Shown here one piece after another: positions 19,312 through 27,826 of a DNA stretch of 64,000 nucleotides. Positions within the stretch are counted from its first letter, which is position 1. Every line of letters starts with the position of its first letter. The DNA lies in the NCBI RefSeq assembly GCF_000015565.1, contig NC_008786.1, positions 682,001 through 746,000 on the forward strand, read 5' to 3'. This DNA is from Verminephrobacter eiseniae EF01-2 (GTDB lineage Bacteria; Pseudomonadota; Gammaproteobacteria; Burkholderiales; Burkholderiaceae_C). Made by a program: the position numbers and the translations under genes. The notes below the pieces were generated by a model, which did no database searches, was not told the DNA's origin, and saw only the letters and a list, made by a program, of their open reading frames with translations.

Positions 19312-19880
19312 GGCGCAATCTCCTGTTCACCAAGTAACTGGGCGTCCACGCCGTCGCTCAGGCAGTGCAGCACCAGGGAGTGGACTTCACGCACGCGCAT
19401 TGCGCGGTCGTGGGGCACGCTGATCAAGACATCGGTTTCGCGCAACAGCGCGGCGAGCTTGCCGCCGGTGCGGCCGGTCAGCAGCAGCACGCTCATGTCG
19501 CGCTCATGGGCGGCCTCGGCAGCCGCCAGCAAGTTCGCGTCATTGCCGGTCACCGACAAGACCAGCAGGACATCGCCGGCCTGGCCCAGGGCCCGCACCT
19601 GGCGGGCATATTGCCGGGCCATGTCGTTGCCGTCGCAAGTGAGCGCCAGCGCGGCCAGTTCGGGTCGCACGCGCTCGAACCCCGTGACGCAGAAGGTGGC
19701 AAATTGCCAGGCTTCGGCGGCTGATGGGCCGTTGCCGCAGGCCAGCACCTTGCCGCCGCCGGTCACACAGGCCAGCAGCGCCTGTATGGCCGCCGCAATG
19801 CATTGGCTCAGGCCCTGCGCGGCTTGGTATATCAGGTCGGCGCTGTCGATGAAATGCTGTTGGATGCGTTGCTCTAGCAT
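19296..19880 (-). CDS. diaA: SIS-domain phosphoheptose isomerase-like protein (DiaA/GmhA family)
   Basis: A 194-residue SIS-domain protein. The N-terminal helical segment is followed by GGGKVLACGNGPSAAEAWQF and VLLVLSVTGNDANLLAAAEA, the sugar-phosphate-binding loops of the family. Homologues are either GmhA (sedoheptulose-7-phosphate isomerase, for LPS heptose) or DiaA (a DnaA-binding replication initiation factor). The location between yraN and a BON lipoprotein gene favours DiaA. Some GmhA catalytic residues are not obvious, so function is inferred from synteny. Confidence 0.82.
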   Translation of the reverse strand: MLEQRIQQHFIDSADLIYQAAQGLSQCIAAAIQALLACVTGGGKVLACGNGPSAAEAWQFATFCVTGFERVRPELAALALTCDGNDMARQYARQVRALGQAGDVLLVLSVTGNDANLLAAAEAAHERDMSVLLLTGRTGGKLAALLRETDVLISVPHDRAMRVREVHSLVLHCLSDGVDAQLLGEQEIAPCPPP

Positions 19881-19943
19881 GGGGGTCCGATGATAGCGTT
19901 GCGCGCTGCGGGTGCTGATGGCTTGCCGCCCTCGCCTGCGCGC

Positions 19944-20378
19944 TCACTGCGCTTCGAAAGCGGCCTTGATCCATTGCACGGGCTCTTGCTCTTGCACCAG
20001 CACCACGTCGAAACGGCAAGGCGGCGGCGCCGGCAAGCGCCGCAGGTAATGCTGCGCCGCAAAAATGATGCGCCGCTGTTTGGTCGCGCCGATGCTGCCG
20101 CCGGCCCCGCCAAAGGCGCCGTGGCTGCGGTTGCGCACTTCCACGAACACCAGGGTGCGGTCCCGCTCGCGCAGCACCAGGTCGATCTCGCCGCCGCCGC
20201 GCCCGGGCGTCCGATAATTGCGCGCCACCAGTTGCAGACCGGCGGCCTGCAGATGGGCCAGGGCCAGGTCCTCGGCGGCATGGCCGCGCTCGCTGGCGGT
20301 GGCTGCGCTGGCGGGCGCAGGGGCCGGTCCGGGCGCTGCTGCCGGTGGTCTCTTTCCAAGGAATTCGAGGAATTTCAT
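19944..20378 (-). CDS. yraN: YraN family (UPF0102) endonuclease-like protein
   Basis: A 144-residue protein of UPF0102. The core has the PD-(D/E)xK-like signature seen in Holliday-junction-resolvase-fold proteins: GEIDLVLRERDRTLVFVEVR. The family function is not settled. An Ala/Pro-rich insertion lies near residues 11–27. The ATG at 20378 overlaps by one base the TTG start of the divergently transcribed rsmI. Confidence 0.88.
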   Translation of the reverse strand: MKFLEFLGKRPPAAAPGPAPAPASAATASERGHAAEDLALAHLQAAGLQLVARNYRTPGRGGGEIDLVLRERDRTLVFVEVRNRSHGAFGGAGGSIGATKQRRIIFAAQHYLRRLPAPPPCRFDVVLVQEQEPVQWIKAAFEAQ

Positions 20379-21307
20379 TGAGCGCTTCTTTCGCTTCCGC
20401 CCGGGGTGCCGCACACGATGCGGCGGCTGCGCAGCATTATCCGCAGGGCGCCTTGTACATGGTGGCCACGCCCATCGGCAACTTGGCCGACATCACGCTG
20501 CGCGCGCTGCATCTGCTGCAACTGGCCGACACCGTGGCCTGCGAGGACAAGCGCCACACGCAGGCCATGCTGCGCGCCTACGGCATCGACAAGAGCGCGG
20601 CCCAACTGCTGGCCCTGCACCAGCACAACGAGGCCGAGGCCGCGCAGCAACTGGTGCTGCGACTGCAACAGGGCCAGCGCGTAGCGTATGTGAGCGATGC
20701 GGGCACGCCCGGCGTGAGCGACCCCGGTGCGCGTCTGGTGGCCGCCGTGCAGGCGGCGGGCCTGCGCGCCGTGCCGCTGCCCGGCGCCAGCAGCATCACC
20801 GCCGCGCTGAGCGTGGCCGGCGCCGTGGCCCAGGGCAGCGGGCAGGGCGGTTTTGTGTTTGTCGGTTTTTTGCCGGTGAAGAACGCCGAGCGCGCCGGCG
20901 TCATCGCGCAGCAACTGGCGCGCGAGCCCCGCTGCGTGCTGCTGCTGGAGGCCCCGCACCGCATTGGCGGGCTGGCACGGGCGCTGGCCGTGCTGGGCGC
21001 GCGCCCTGTGACCCTGGCGCGCGAACTGACCAAGCAGTTTGAAGAGGTGGCCACCCTGCCCGCGCAGGCCCTGGCGGCATGGCTGGCCGGATCGCGCGAG
21101 CGCGAGCGCGGCGAATTCGTGCTGCTGCTGCACCCCATGCCGGTGGCACGCGACGACGGCGAAAGCCTGCGGGTGTTGCGCCTGCTGTTGCAGGATTTGC
21201 CGCTCAAGACCGCTGTGCGGCTGGCGGCCCAAATCACGGGCGCAGCGCGCAATGTGCTGTATGAGATGGCGCTCGCGTGCCAGCGCGACGGGGAACCTGC
21301 GTGCTGA
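20378..21307 (+). CDS. rsmI: 16S rRNA (cytidine(1402)-2'-O)-methyltransferase RsmI
   Basis: A 309-residue RsmI that 2'-O-methylates C1402 in the ribosomal P site. The tetrapyrrole-methylase-fold motifs are present: VATPIGNLADITLRAL, ACEDKRHTQAMLRAYGI, VSDAGTPGVSDPGARLV and LPGASSITAALSVAG. I chose a TTG start at 20378 because GAGG lies 7 bases upstream; a GTG 33 bases earlier is the alternative. The start codon overlaps the start codon of the divergent yraN by one base, so the promoters must lie inside the opposing genes. Confidence 0.9.
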   Translation: MSASFASARGAAHDAAAAQHYPQGALYMVATPIGNLADITLRALHLLQLADTVACEDKRHTQAMLRAYGIDKSAAQLLALHQHNEAEAAQQLVLRLQQGQRVAYVSDAGTPGVSDPGARLVAAVQAAGLRAVPLPGASSITAALSVAGAVAQGSGQGGFVFVGFLPVKNAERAGVIAQQLAREPRCVLLLEAPHRIGGLARALAVLGARPVTLARELTKQFEEVATLPAQALAAWLAGSRERERGEFVLLLHPMPVARDDGESLRVLRLLLQDLPLKTAVRLAAQITGAARNVLYEMALACQRDGEPAC

Positions 21308-21324
21308 CGTCGCGCCGCCGCGCG

Positions 21325-21488
21325 TAGTGTCGCGTCACGGATCAGATGTCGTAGGCTGCGCGCAGCCATCGGAGCGCAGCGCAAGGCGCATCGCGCAGCC
21401 CATACCGAGCGTATTGGCAAGCGATGCAACGCCGCGATGCGCTTCGATGGCCAGCGCAGACCGACAGATGATCGGTGACGCGACACTA
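21325..21488. repeat. 164-bp inverted-repeat element, full-length copy B
   Basis: The ends TAGTGTCGCGTCAC and GTGACGCGACACTA are perfect inverted repeats, and the similarity continues imperfectly inwards for about 24 bases. The interior has a GGCTGCGCGCAGCC palindrome and no transposase. Both strands are open in at least one frame across the whole element. It is nearly identical, in opposite orientation, to the copy at 50697–50860. It lies between rsmI and the large glycosyltransferase gene. Confidence 0.9.
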
Positions 21489-21570
21489 GCCCATGACAGG
21501 CAGGCCATCGCGCTTGAAGGCGCGCCGGCCCGTCAGCGCCGCAGTGCCGCCTGCCCCCCATAATCGCGCA

Positions 21571-24500
21571 ATGACGCATTCCACGGAAGACTTGCATGTC
21601 TATCTGCGCAGCATCACGGAGGGCGAACGCACATCGCTCTCGGTGCTGGCCCGGCTCGTTCCCGAAAACGCCACCGTCCTCGACCTGGGCTGTGGCAGCG
21701 GCGCGCTGGGTCGATTCCTGGCCGGCCGCCGCGCCTGCACCAGCGACGGCCTGACCCTCAGCGAGGCCGAAGCGGCCCATGCCCGCCCGCATTACCGCCG
21801 GGTGGTGGTCGACGATCTGGAGTCCTGCGACCTGCAAGAGCGCTTTGCCGGGCAGCGCTACGACACCATCGTCTGCGCCGATGTGCTGGAGCACCTGAGC
21901 CGCCCCGAGCGGGTGCTCGCCGCCTGCCGCGAACTGCTCAAGCCCGCCGGCCGACTGCTGATTTCCGTGCCCAACGCGGGCTACTGCGGCCTGGTGGCCG
22001 AACTGCTGCAAGGCGAATTCCGCTACCGTCAAGAGGGGCTGCTCGACCGCACGCACCTGCGCTTTTTTACGCACCGCTCGCTGCTGCGCTGGCTGAACGA
22101 GCAGCGCTGGGCGCTCGACAGCCTGGACCGCATCGTGCGCCAGTTGCCCGAATCCGAATTCCAGGTCGCCTTCGACAGCCTGCCGCCGGCAGTGGCCCGG
22201 TATCTGCTGGGCATGCCGGACGCGCTTTGCTACCAGTTCATCGCCGTGGCACGCCCCGTGGCGGCCCCTGCGCAGGCGCTCCATTTTTTGGATGCTGCTG
22301 TCGGTGCCACTGCGCCTGGTCAGGCGCAGCTCGCAGCCCCGCCTGGTCAGGCGCAGTTCGTAGCCCCGCCTGGTCAGACGCAGCTCGTAGTCTCGCCTGG
22401 TCAGACGCAGCTCGCAGCCCCGCCCGGTCAGGCGCAGTCCATGGTTCCGCCCGGTCAGGCCCGGTTCACCGCCCAGTTGTACCTGGGCCGCGACGGCCAA
22501 TACACCGAGGCCCGCAAGCTCACCACCACCGGCGCCATTGGCGCAGAACGCCAGACCCTGCGCTTTGTGCTCCCCGCGCAGGACGAGGCCCTCACGCAGT
22601 TGCGGCTGGACCCTGCGGATCGCGCCGGATTCCTGCATTTGTACCGCATCACTTTGCGCAGCACGCAGGGCGATGTGGTGTGGGAGTGGCACGCGCACGG
22701 CAGCCCGCGCAGCCTGTTGGCGGCCACCGTGCACCACCAGATCGTCTGGCAAGCCCCCATGCCCGCAGCCAGCGGCGCCACGCTGCTGCTGCTCACCGGC
22801 GAGGAGCCTTGGTTCGAACTGCCGATTGCGCCCGCAACGCTGGCCGCCTGCACGCCGCAGGGGGCGATCCTGGACATCGAACTGGGCTGGCCCATGTCGG
22901 CGGACTACCTGGCCCTTTCGGCCACGGTCTGCCCCCTGCAAGACCGCATCGCAGCGCTGGAGAGCAGCACCAGCGACGCGCAGCGGCGACTGCGCCAGGC
23001 GCAAAGCCGCAGCGCCGGCCTGGAAGAAAACAACCAGGCGCTCGCCCAGCAGTGCGCCACCTGGCAATTGGAAGCCACCCGCCTGCGGCAAGACTGCGCA
23101 CAACTCGTGCAGCACCTGAAAACCATAGAGACCTCCACCGTGTTTCGCGCGACCCGCCCCCTGGTGCACGCCAAGATGCGCATCGACCGGCTGCTGGGCC
23201 GCACGCCGCGCCAGCGCGCAGCCCCCCAAGCCGTGCCCATCGCAGCGCCCGACCATCCGGTCGACATCATCGTCCCCGTGTACCAGGGGCTGGCCGACAC
23301 CCAACGGTGCCTGGCTTCGGTGCTGTCCGCCACCTGCCACAGCGCATACCGCCTGATCGTCATCGACGACGCCAGCCCCGAGCCAGCGCTGAGCGCCTGG
23401 CTGCGCCAGCGGGCCGCGCAGGACAGCCGCATCACCTTGCTGGAAAACCCCGAAAACCTCGGCTTCGTCGGCACCGTCAACCGCGGCATGGCCCTGTCGG
23501 ACAGCCACGATGTGCTGCTGCTCAACAGCGACACCGAGGTCACGGGCGACTGGCTCGACCGCCTGCGCCGCGCGGCCTATGGCGACCGCAAAATCGCCTC
23601 GGTCACGCCGCTGTCGAACAACGCCACCATTTGCAGCTACCCGCGCTTTTGCCAGGCCAACGAGCTGCCCGCCGGCTACGACAGCGCCAGGCTCGACGCG
23701 CTGTGCGCCCAAACCAACCCGGGCGCCGTGGTCGATGTGCCCACCGGCGTCGGCTTTTGCATGTACATCCGGCGCGACTGCCTGAAGCAACTGGGCCTGT
23801 TCGACAGCGAAAACTTCGGCAAGGGCTATGGCGAGGAAAACGACTTCTGCCAGCGCGCTGCAAAGGCCGGCTGGCGCAATCTGCAACTGCTCGACACCTT
23901 TGTGCTGCACACCGGCGGCGTCAGTTTCGGCGACAGTAAAAGCCAGCGCGAGCGGGCCGCGCTGCAAACGCTGCGCCGCCTGCACCCGGGCTATGAAAGC
24001 GCCGTGATGGCCTTCGTGCAGGCCGACCCGGCCCGGCCCTACCGCCTGGCGCTCGACACCGCCCGCATCGTCCGCTCCGGCCTGCCCGTGGTATTGGCCG
24101 TGCTGCATGATCGCGCCGGCGGCACGCTGCGCCATGTGCGCGATCTGGCACAGCACCTGAGCGGGCAGGCCCTGTTCCTGACCCTGACGCCTGCGCCCGG
24201 GCGCAGCGTGAGCCTGCAACTGGCCTGCGCCGGCGAAGGCTTCGAGCTCGTCTTCCGGCTCGCCGACCAGTACCAGGACCTGCTGCAGACCCTGCGCCAA
24301 CTCGGCGTGCGGCATGTCCACTACCACCATCTGCTGGGCCACGACCCGCTGATTGCCGGCCTGCCCCATGCGCTGGGCCTGGCCTACGACTTCACGGCGC
24401 ATGACTTCTACAGCTACTGCACGCATATCTCGCTGACCGGCAGCGACCATCGCTACGCAGACGGCCCCGCCCCCGGCCAATGCGCCTGTTGCCGAACGCA

Positions 24501-25431
24501 AGAGCCGGCCCCCAGCGGCAGCGGCAGCGTTGCCGACTGGCGCCAGCGCAACCGGCACTTTCTGGTCGCCGCGCGCAACCTGCTGGTCCCGAGCCACGAC
24601 GCCGCCCGGCGCATGGCCGCCTTCGCCCCGGGCGCCCGCCTGCGGGTGGTGCCGCATGCCGACATCAGCGCCGATGGCGCCGCCGCGCTGCCCGTCATCG
24701 CGCCACCACCGCGCCCGGCCGATGCGCGCCTGAAGATCGTCGTCCTCGGCGCCCTCAGCGCAATCAAGGGCGCAGACCTGCTCGAAGCCGTGGCGCTGCA
24801 AGCGGCCAGGCGCCAGGCGCCCGTCGAATTCCACCTGCTCGGCTACGGCTACCGCCACCTGCAAACCCAGCCGCGCGCGCGCCTGACCGTGCACGGCGCC
24901 TACGAAGACCCCGACCTGCCCGGCCTGCTGCATTGGCTGCAACCCGACTTGGTGTGGTTCCCCGCGCTCTGGCCCGAAACCTACAGCTACACGCTGAGCG
25001 CCGCGCTGCAGGCCGGCCTGCCCGTGGTCGCCCCCGACCTGGGCGCCTTCGCCGAACGGCTGGCCGGCCGGCCCTGGAGCTGGGTCATGCCCTGGGACAT
25101 GACCGCCGCCGAGTGGCTCGAACGCTTTCTCGAACTGCGCGAGCGCCACTTTGCCAACGCACAGGCGCCGCAGCCCCCGGCACACAGCGCCCCCGCCAGC
25201 GACGACTGGCATTACCGCCAGCATTACCTGCAAGGACTGCCCGACATCGGCGCGCCCAGCCCGCTGGCGCATGATTTCCTGCGCTCACACCAGCCGCCGA
25301 CGGCCGCTGCCCGGCGCTCGCTGCTGCTCACGGGCTTGGTGCGCCTGCGCTCGCACCCGCTGCTGCGTGGTCTGGCGCAACGGGTTCCGCAGCACTGGCA
25401 AACCAGGGTCAAGAACTGGCTGCGGGCTTGA
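21571..25431 (+). CDS. methyltransferase–GT2–GT4 multidomain glycosyltransferase
   Basis: A 1286-residue fusion. Residues ~1–235 are a class I AdoMet methyltransferase (DLGCGSG at 38–44; VCADVLEHLS). Residues ~248–292 are a nine-residue repeat (PGQAQLAAP-like). Residues ~455–525 are a predicted coiled coil rich in Gln, Arg and Leu. A GT2 glycosyltransferase starts near 564 (VDIIVPVYQG, then LLLNSDTEVTGDWLD and GYGEENDFCQRA). A GT4-like GT-B domain fills the C-terminus (IVVLGALSAIKGADLLEAVA, WFPALWPETYSYTLSAALQA). Similar fusions build O-antigen or glycan chains at the cytoplasmic face. It is followed 4 bp later by a convergent membrane glycosyltransferase-like gene and two more methyltransferases, forming a surface-polysaccharide cluster. 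Confidence 0.88.
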   Translation: MTHSTEDLHVYLRSITEGERTSLSVLARLVPENATVLDLGCGSGALGRFLAGRRACTSDGLTLSEAEAAHARPHYRRVVVDDLESCDLQERFAGQRYDTIVCADVLEHLSRPERVLAACRELLKPAGRLLISVPNAGYCGLVAELLQGEFRYRQEGLLDRTHLRFFTHRSLLRWLNEQRWALDSLDRIVRQLPESEFQVAFDSLPPAVARYLLGMPDALCYQFIAVARPVAAPAQALHFLDAAVGATAPGQAQLAAPPGQAQFVAPPGQTQLVVSPGQTQLAAPPGQAQSMVPPGQARFTAQLYLGRDGQYTEARKLTTTGAIGAERQTLRFVLPAQDEALTQLRLDPADRAGFLHLYRITLRSTQGDVVWEWHAHGSPRSLLAATVHHQIVWQAPMPAASGATLLLLTGEEPWFELPIAPATLAACTPQGAILDIELGWPMSADYLALSATVCPLQDRIAALESSTSDAQRRLRQAQSRSAGLEENNQALAQQCATWQLEATRLRQDCAQLVQHLKTIETSTVFRATRPLVHAKMRIDRLLGRTPRQRAAPQAVPIAAPDHPVDIIVPVYQGLADTQRCLASVLSATCHSAYRLIVIDDASPEPALSAWLRQRAAQDSRITLLENPENLGFVGTVNRGMALSDSHDVLLLNSDTEVTGDWLDRLRRAAYGDRKIASVTPLSNNATICSYPRFCQANELPAGYDSARLDALCAQTNPGAVVDVPTGVGFCMYIRRDCLKQLGLFDSENFGKGYGEENDFCQRAAKAGWRNLQLLDTFVLHTGGVSFGDSKSQRERAALQTLRRLHPGYESAVMAFVQADPARPYRLALDTARIVRSGLPVVLAVLHDRAGGTLRHVRDLAQHLSGQALFLTLTPAPGRSVSLQLACAGEGFELVFRLADQYQDLLQTLRQLGVRHVHYHHLLGHDPLIAGLPHALGLAYDFTAHDFYSYCTHISLTGSDHRYADGPAPGQCACCRTQEPAPSGSGSVADWRQRNRHFLVAARNLLVPSHDAARRMAAFAPGARLRVVPHADISADGAAALPVIAPPPRPADARLKIVVLGALSAIKGADLLEAVALQAARRQAPVEFHLLGYGYRHLQTQPRARLTVHGAYEDPDLPGLLHWLQPDLVWFPALWPETYSYTLSAALQAGLPVVAPDLGAFAERLAGRPWSWVMPWDMTAAEWLERFLELRERHFANAQAPQPPAHSAPASDDWHYRQHYLQGLPDIGAPSPLAHDFLRSHQPPTAAARRSLLLTGLVRLRSHPLLRGLAQRVPQHWQTRVKNWLRA
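22315..22459. repeat. 27-bp coding tandem repeat
   Basis: About 5.4 units of 27 bp encode PGQAQLAAP, PGQAQFVAP, PGQTQLVVS, PGQTQLAAP, PGQAQSMVP and a final PGQAR. They form a Pro/Gln-rich linker between the methyltransferase domain and the following part of the fusion glycosyltransferase. Each unit is nine codons, so copy changes keep the frame. Confidence 0.9.
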
Positions 25432-25435
25432 ACGC

Positions 25436-27112
25436 CTACTGCGGCGAGGCCGCCGCCCCCGTGGCCTGGTAAAAGTTGACGAACAGCCCGCGAAACTGGC
25501 GCTCCGACACCATCTGCAGCGCCCCCGCGCAATGGCGGTTCACCATGTCGAAGTACAGGCGGTGCGCGCTGTGCTGGAACAGCACCACCTGTTCACCGGG
25601 GGCCCAGCGGCGCTGGCACAGTGCCGCCACGCCCGCCGTCAGGTCCCCCGACTGCCCCACCGTCGTCAACTCGTAACTGCGCCCCGCATCGGCCATGAAG
25701 CGGCGCAGGTAGTAGTTGTAATAAGCGGCATTGGCGGCCCAGGTGGCCACCACCGTAGGCCGGCCCTGCGTGTTTTGCACGATATACCGCGATGCCTCGC
25801 GGTAGTCCTCCTTCCAGGGGTTCTGGTAGTACGCCCGCAGCGTCGGCACGCTGACGGCGCAGGCCAGCAGCACCGCGCACAGCGGAAACAGGCGCGCCAG
25901 GCGATGCTGCCCGGCCAGTGAAAACAGCAACGCAAACACCGCCATGCCCACCGGCAGCATGGCCGAAAAATAGCGCGCATGCCAAACCCGGGCATGGAAT
26001 GCCGTGTAGATGCCGTAGCCAAAATGCATGACCACCAGGAGCGCCAAGCCCAGGCACAGCAGCCAGCGCGGGTCGTGCACGCGGCGCGGCGCGGCGTCTG
26101 CGGCCGCGCGCTTGCATGCCCCCAGGGCGGCGCCGAGCAAGGCCAGAGTCAAAGTGGCAGGCAGCGCATAGGGCCGCGCCAGAAAAACCCCCACCGCCTT
26201 GGGCAGCCCGATGAATGCCTGTACCACCTGTATGGACGGTTGCGGCAGAAAAAACTCTGTCGCCTTGGGCAGCAGCAAAGACCAGACATCGGCCCAGGCA
26301 TAGTCGCTCCAGCCGTAATAGCCCGCGCCGGCGGACGCCATGGCGAACCAATTCAGATACAGCCAGGGCGCCAACAGCGCAGGCAGCGCGGCGAACCAGC
26401 CGAACTCGCGCAGCGGCCACCCCCGCCGCTTGGCCAGCACCCAGCGCAGGCCCGTCAAGCCGCAGGCCAGCACCAGCCCCGTGTAATGCGTGTAACTGAG
26501 CAGCAGATAGATCGCGACATCCACTTTGAAACTGCTCCCCCAATGGCTGCGCTGACCGTCGTCCGCCAGCACGTAGCGCACCAGCCGCACCACGGCGATG
26601 CTGGCCAGCAGCATCAGCAGGGCGTAGCCGCGCACCTCCTGCGCATAGGTGACGGCGGACGGCGACAGCGCGAAGATCAGGGCCGCGCCGGCAGCCGACC
26701 AGGCCCCCAGAGGGCGCCGCAGGCCGATGAACAGAACCAGCGGCGCCAGGCTGCCCAGCAGCGCGCTCATCGAGCGCACGGCGAAATCCGACCAGCCGAA
26801 CACCTGACACCAAAGCCACAGCAGGACCTCGAACAACGGCGGCGAATTCTCGCCGGCCTTCCAGGTCAGGAAAGAATCCTCCATCCGCAGATACGGAAAA
26901 GACTTTTTCTCATACGCATACCAAGGCCGGCCCGCGCCCACCTGCGTGATGGAGGAGACCGAAAACAGCTCGTCGGACCACAAACCTTGCGTCGCCAGTT
27001 CATGAAAGCGCAAATACAGCGTCAAAGCGGCCAGAGCGACGAAAAATCCCAGCCAGAGTGCCATCTGGCGGCGTGGACGATGGCCACGGTAAATTGGTTC
27101 TTTGTCATTCAT
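25436..27112 (-). CDS. ArnT/GT39-like membrane glycosyltransferase
   Basis: A 558-residue polytopic membrane protein with about 11–12 hydrophobic segments. The N-terminal extracytoplasmic loop contains QGLWSDELFSVSSITQVG, matching the acidic DE motif of GT-C/PMT enzymes (ArnT, PMT, RgtA-D). It is expected to transfer a sugar from a polyprenyl-phosphate donor in the periplasm. VTYAQEVRGYALLMLL is another family segment. The start is the ATG at 27112 (MNDKEPIYRG); an upstream in-frame ATG has no support. It is convergent with the large glycosyltransferase gene, 4 bp apart. Confidence 0.82.
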   Translation of the reverse strand: MNDKEPIYRGHRPRRQMALWLGFFVALAALTLYLRFHELATQGLWSDELFSVSSITQVGAGRPWYAYEKKSFPYLRMEDSFLTWKAGENSPPLFEVLLWLWCQVFGWSDFAVRSMSALLGSLAPLVLFIGLRRPLGAWSAAGAALIFALSPSAVTYAQEVRGYALLMLLASIAVVRLVRYVLADDGQRSHWGSSFKVDVAIYLLLSYTHYTGLVLACGLTGLRWVLAKRRGWPLREFGWFAALPALLAPWLYLNWFAMASAGAGYYGWSDYAWADVWSLLLPKATEFFLPQPSIQVVQAFIGLPKAVGVFLARPYALPATLTLALLGAALGACKRAAADAAPRRVHDPRWLLCLGLALLVVMHFGYGIYTAFHARVWHARYFSAMLPVGMAVFALLFSLAGQHRLARLFPLCAVLLACAVSVPTLRAYYQNPWKEDYREASRYIVQNTQGRPTVVATWAANAAYYNYYLRRFMADAGRSYELTTVGQSGDLTAGVAALCQRRWAPGEQVVLFQHSAHRLYFDMVNRHCAGALQMVSERQFRGLFVNFYQATGAAASPQ

Positions 27113-27216
27113 GGCGGTTTGCGGTGGGCGGGGGACATGGGTGGTGCATATCGATCGAGACACGCATTACGAACAACGACTTTACGCGAAGAACCCAACT
27201 GCCTTGGGCCGGCCGC

Positions 27217-27813
27217 TCATGCGCGATAGCCCGGCAGCAGCCAGTGTCGCAGACGCTGCATGGCCCTGCGGCGCAAGCGGGTGAGCGCCGACATCGGCCG
27301 CTGGCGGAACACCCCGACCGTGTCGCCCCAGGGCGCGCTATCGGGGTCGGCATGTGCGTTCCAGTCGGTAGACACCTCCAGCAACTCCAGATCGCCATAG
27401 GCCGCCAGCGCGCGATAGGCGTCAGGGTAGAAGCGCCAGCAATCTTGCGGATAGCGATGCTCCGGCCCGCGCGAGGGCGCGAGCAACAAGATATGCCCGC
27501 CCGGTTTGAGCACCCGCACCATCTCCAGCCAAGTCAGCCAGAAGAACTGCACATGCTCGAAGGCCTGGCCCGAGACGATCACATCCACGCTGTGGCTGGC
27601 AAAAGGCAGGCGGTAGGGCGAGGTCATCACCCGGTCCACATTCGGCCCTGCGGTCAAATCCACACCGGTATAACGCCAGCCGGGACGGCTGAAAAATGGC
27701 CGGTAGCTGCCATTGACATCGTAGCTGCCGACATCGATGACCGTGAGCGCATCCAGCCCCTGCAAATAGCGGCCCACCAACTGCTCCACATGCTCCAATG
27801 AACTCAGGTGCAC
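27217..27813 (-). CDS. class I SAM-dependent methyltransferase
   Basis: A 198-residue methyltransferase. Motif I is TVIDVGSYDVNGSYRP, the acidic strand is YTGVDLTAGPNVDRV, and a post-I region reads VDVIVSGQAFEHVQFFWLTW. The motif VLKPGGHILLLAP follows. This type is common in polysaccharide clusters, where it modifies sugars or caps chains. It lies 13 bp after the next methyltransferase gene, in one operon. Confidence 0.87.
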   Translation of the reverse strand: MHLSSLEHVEQLVGRYLQGLDALTVIDVGSYDVNGSYRPFFSRPGWRYTGVDLTAGPNVDRVMTSPYRLPFASHSVDVIVSGQAFEHVQFFWLTWLEMVRVLKPGGHILLLAPSRGPEHRYPQDCWRFYPDAYRALAAYGDLELLEVSTDWNAHADPDSAPWGDTVGVFRQRPMSALTRLRRRAMQRLRHWLLPGYRA

Positions 27814-27826
27814 CCAAGGTCTCCTT

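Noticed and set aside
22315..22459. CRISPR-like array
   Set aside because: The repeats are directly adjacent 27-bp coding units without spacers, in the frame of a glycosyltransferase.
20578..25272. A 1564-codon open frame on the minus strand opposite the large glycosyltransferase gene
   Set aside because: It is antisense to well-supported domains, has low-complexity Gln/Arg/Gly composition and no recognisable motif. It results from GC-rich codon bias.
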